From an uncultured bacterium (lineage in GTDB: Bacteria; Bacillota; Clostridia; Oscillospirales; Oscillospiraceae), in NCBI GenBank assembly GCA_945873205.1, contig CAMCCC010000002.1:62001-126000 (forward strand): a DNA stretch of 64,000 nt, read 5' to 3'. This document shows positions 62,537-64,000 of the stretch, one piece after another. Under the pieces are notes generated by a model. The model was not told the origin of the DNA, did no database searches, and worked only from the letters and a program-made list of their open reading frames with translations. The position numbers and the translations under genes are program-made. Within the stretch, counting starts at the first letter, position 1. Every line of letters starts with the position of its first letter.

Positions 62537-63385
62537 TCACTTTTTGCTGATGGTTCCGCCTGCGGCGATGATCTTTTGCTGTGCTTTGGTCAGCGTGGTG
62601 GTTTTCTTGCTGCGTCCGCCGTAGTAGTAGCTCATGGGGATGCTGCTGCCTCCGCCTCCTCCGCCACCGCCGTCATAGCGCGTCAGATAGGCCTCCGCCT
62701 GGGCCTGGGTCATGCCGCTCTGCTCCAGTTCCTCCTGGCTGGGGGTATAACCGGTCTTGGTGATCAGCTCCACCAGCCGGTCGTAGTTCTTGTCCTTTCG
62801 GTCGTTTTCGGTCTTGTCTCTGTCGGCCGCCATGCCCTGCTGGTACTTCACGTCCTCCACCTGATCCCGGTAACGGTCGTACTCCTGCCCCTCCAACTTT
62901 GTCAGTCTCTGGTACTGACTCTCCAGGCTCTCTCCCTGATCCTTGTAGCGCTGGTAGGCCGCCGCGTAAAGCTCCGGCATCACCTCGCCCAGCTTCTGCA
63001 AATATTCGTCATATTCCTGCTGCCCCACCTTCTGGGCGTAGCTGCTGCCATAGCCGCCGGTGAGTGCTGCCGCCTTGCCCATGCTGTCCCGCATGGCCAT
63101 CCGCCCCATCTGGGTGTACTGCTCCCGGTACTGCCCGTAAAGGCCGTCGGACATGGGGTCATACTTGAAAGGCTCCCTGCTGACGATCTTGTTGTAAAGC
63201 TCCGTGATCTGCTCATCATAGCTGCTGGAAAATTCCGGCAGTGCAAATTCGCTCTCCTTCAGCGCCGCCATGGTGTTGCTGTAATCCCGGCTCACCTGCG
63301 CGCCCGGCGCGGTAACCAGCGCCACGCTGCTTCTGTCCGCCTCCCGCTCCTGCTGCTCTTCCTCGTTTCTCTCAAGCTCCGCCAT
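62537..63385 (-). CDS. Phage helical protein with Gly-rich tail (head region)
   Basis: A 282-residue protein. It starts with an acidic coil (AELERNEEEQQEREADRSS), then a helical body rich in Tyr and Gln (DGLYGQYREQYTQMGRMAMR, YDEYLQKLGEVMPELYAAAY, YRDQVEDVKYQQGMAADRDK) and ends with a run of eight Gly followed by a basic TKAQQKIIAAGGTISKK segment. I recognise no family with certainty; size and composition would suit an internal core or ejection protein of a short-tailed phage. GGGAGAG precedes the start. Confidence 0.7.
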   Translation of the reverse strand: MAELERNEEEQQEREADRSSVALVTAPGAQVSRDYSNTMAALKESEFALPEFSSSYDEQITELYNKIVSREPFKYDPMSDGLYGQYREQYTQMGRMAMRDSMGKAAALTGGYGSSYAQKVGQQEYDEYLQKLGEVMPELYAAAYQRYKDQGESLESQYQRLTKLEGQEYDRYRDQVEDVKYQQGMAADRDKTENDRKDKNYDRLVELITKTGYTPSQEELEQSGMTQAQAEAYLTRYDGGGGGGGGSSIPMSYYYGGRSKKTTTLTKAQQKIIAAGGTISKK

Positions 63386-63411
63386 TGTTTCTCTCCCTTC
63401 TTCACACCCTG

Positions 63412-63723
63412 TCAAACCAGTTCCGTTCTTACAAAGGCCGGATACATGTTCTCCAGCAGCTGATAGCCCAGGAACACCGTCTCGAAAACGTCCCTGCACC
63501 GCAGGGTCTTTTCCCTGGCCGGGCAGCAGCTGATCTCCGCCGCCCCCGGCCTTTTCACCACGCTGACCCGGTTCTCTCCCTCCAGCTCCTGCAGCTGCCG
63601 CTCCAGCACCAGCAGCAGGATGCTCTCCGCCGCGCACACGATGTCCCGGCCGTATTCCCCGGCCCCCGCATGGCCCTCCATCCGCATCCGCAGTCCCGCC
63701 CGGTCATATCGCACTCTGGTCAT
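63412..63723 (-). CDS. Prp-family cysteine protease (prohead protease candidate)
   Basis: A 103-residue protein with the Prp signature MEGHAGAGEYGRDIVCAAESILL: His at residue 18 and Cys at 30 in the spacing of known Prp enzymes. Prp in Staphylococcus removes the N-terminal extension of ribosomal protein L27 at LQFFA, and also processes the scaffold and capsid of phage 80alpha. Here the gene is inside a prophage head cluster, 27 nt before the helical protein, and both downstream scaffold and capsid have LQFFA. A dedicated phage maturation protease is the likeliest role; the sequence after Cys30 is divergent from host Prp. Confidence 0.82.
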   Translation of the reverse strand: MTRVRYDRAGLRMRMEGHAGAGEYGRDIVCAAESILLLVLERQLQELEGENRVSVVKRPGAAEISCCPAREKTLRCRDVFETVFLGYQLLENMYPAFVRTELV

Positions 63724-63724
63724 C

Positions 63725-63997
63725 TCATCTGCCTCCCGGCTGGGCCACGCTCTGGGCCTTTTGCCGCGCCTGGGTCACCCGGCGGTCCTCTCCGCTGCTC
63801 TCTTTTTTCAGCTTCGCCCTGCTCCTCAGGGCAATGCCCGCATCCCCCGTGATGCTGCTCATCAGCTCCCCTGCCCGCTCCGGCTCGTACTTCTGGGTCA
63901 GGGCCAGGGCGTACTGCTGGAAGAGGGCCAGCTTCTTCTGCATGGTGCCGTTGTAGCTGATCTGCTGCATCAGCTCGTCCCTCCCCTCGAATTCCAT
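63725..63997 (-). CDS. Phage head-region protein, start possibly beyond the window
   Basis: At least 90 residues: MEFEGRDELMQQISYNGTMQ, a helical segment with LALFQQYALALTQKYEPERA, and a basic Ser/Arg/Gln-rich end. The in-frame ATG lies at the very edge, so no ribosome site can be checked and the true start could be further out. It is 1 nt ahead of the Prp gene, in the tight head cluster. Function unknown. Confidence 0.6.
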   Translation of the reverse strand: MEFEGRDELMQQISYNGTMQKKLALFQQYALALTQKYEPERAGELMSSITGDAGIALRSRAKLKKESSGEDRRVTQARQKAQSVAQPGGR

Positions 63998-64000
63998 GAT

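Overview
The window looks like chromosomal DNA from an anaerobic, GC-rich gut Clostridia, most likely of the Oscillospiraceae/Oscillospirales. The evidence is a SCIFF ranthipeptide with its radical-SAM maturase, a lysine riboswitch, SipW-dependent secreted proteins, sortase-type (N/S/A)P(K/G)TGD surface proteins, a K+-dependent membrane pyrophosphatase, Firmicutes-style sigma-A promoters (TTGNNN, 17 nt, TANNNT) and strong AGGAGG ribosome sites. No rRNA or species marker is present, so I stop at family/order level.

Layout. 1-2400: 5' end of a lysine-riboswitch-controlled amino-acid-binding lipoprotein, a one-domain EamA protein, a decayed UvrA-like pseudogene and tRNA-Ala(GGC). 2500-11600: a surface/extracellular-fibre cluster read leftward: a SipW signal peptidase, four proteins with SipW-type signal peptides, a VWA protein, a Cys/Pro-rich repeat protein and an NPKTGD-anchored protein. 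A nest of short dispersed repeats sits inside it and has been translated into the C-terminus of SipW. 11700-14470: larB-larE-larC, making the nickel-pincer cofactor of lactate racemase-type enzymes. 14500-19300: metallo-beta-lactamase-fold hydrolase, ROK-like sugar kinase, a small structured transcript, flavodoxin and an aldose-1-epimerase-like protein. 19291-22330: SCIFF peptide, its maturase and an Orn/Lys/Arg-decarboxylase-family enzyme as one leftward unit. 22339-29880: pyrC-carB-pyrK-pyrD-pyrF-pyrE for pyrimidine synthesis. 29917-34160: ftsH with a coupled 37-residue membrane peptide, divergent from a Ktr/Trk potassium uptake pair. 34172-40115: glgB-glgA-GH13 glycogen genes. 40250-53780: three large anchored surface proteins (parallel-beta-type, transglutaminase-like, VWA/Cna-B) with a membrane pyrophosphatase and a CapA-family protein between them.

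53889-64000 is the late region of a prophage with an N4-gp56-type capsid, read leftward: Prp-like protease, scaffold, capsid, structural and fibre proteins, endolysin and holin. Both scaffold and capsid begin with an LQFFA motif, the known recognition sequence of Prp proteases, and a Prp homologue is encoded just upstream. A 0.5-kb block of the same dispersed repeats separates the capsid section from the distal structural genes.

Themes of most interest are the Prp/LQFFA capsid-processing module, the SipW/VWA/NPKTGD fibre cluster with its repeat-extended signal peptidase, at least four families of short palindromic dispersed repeats, and the SCIFF unit joined to a PLP decarboxylase.
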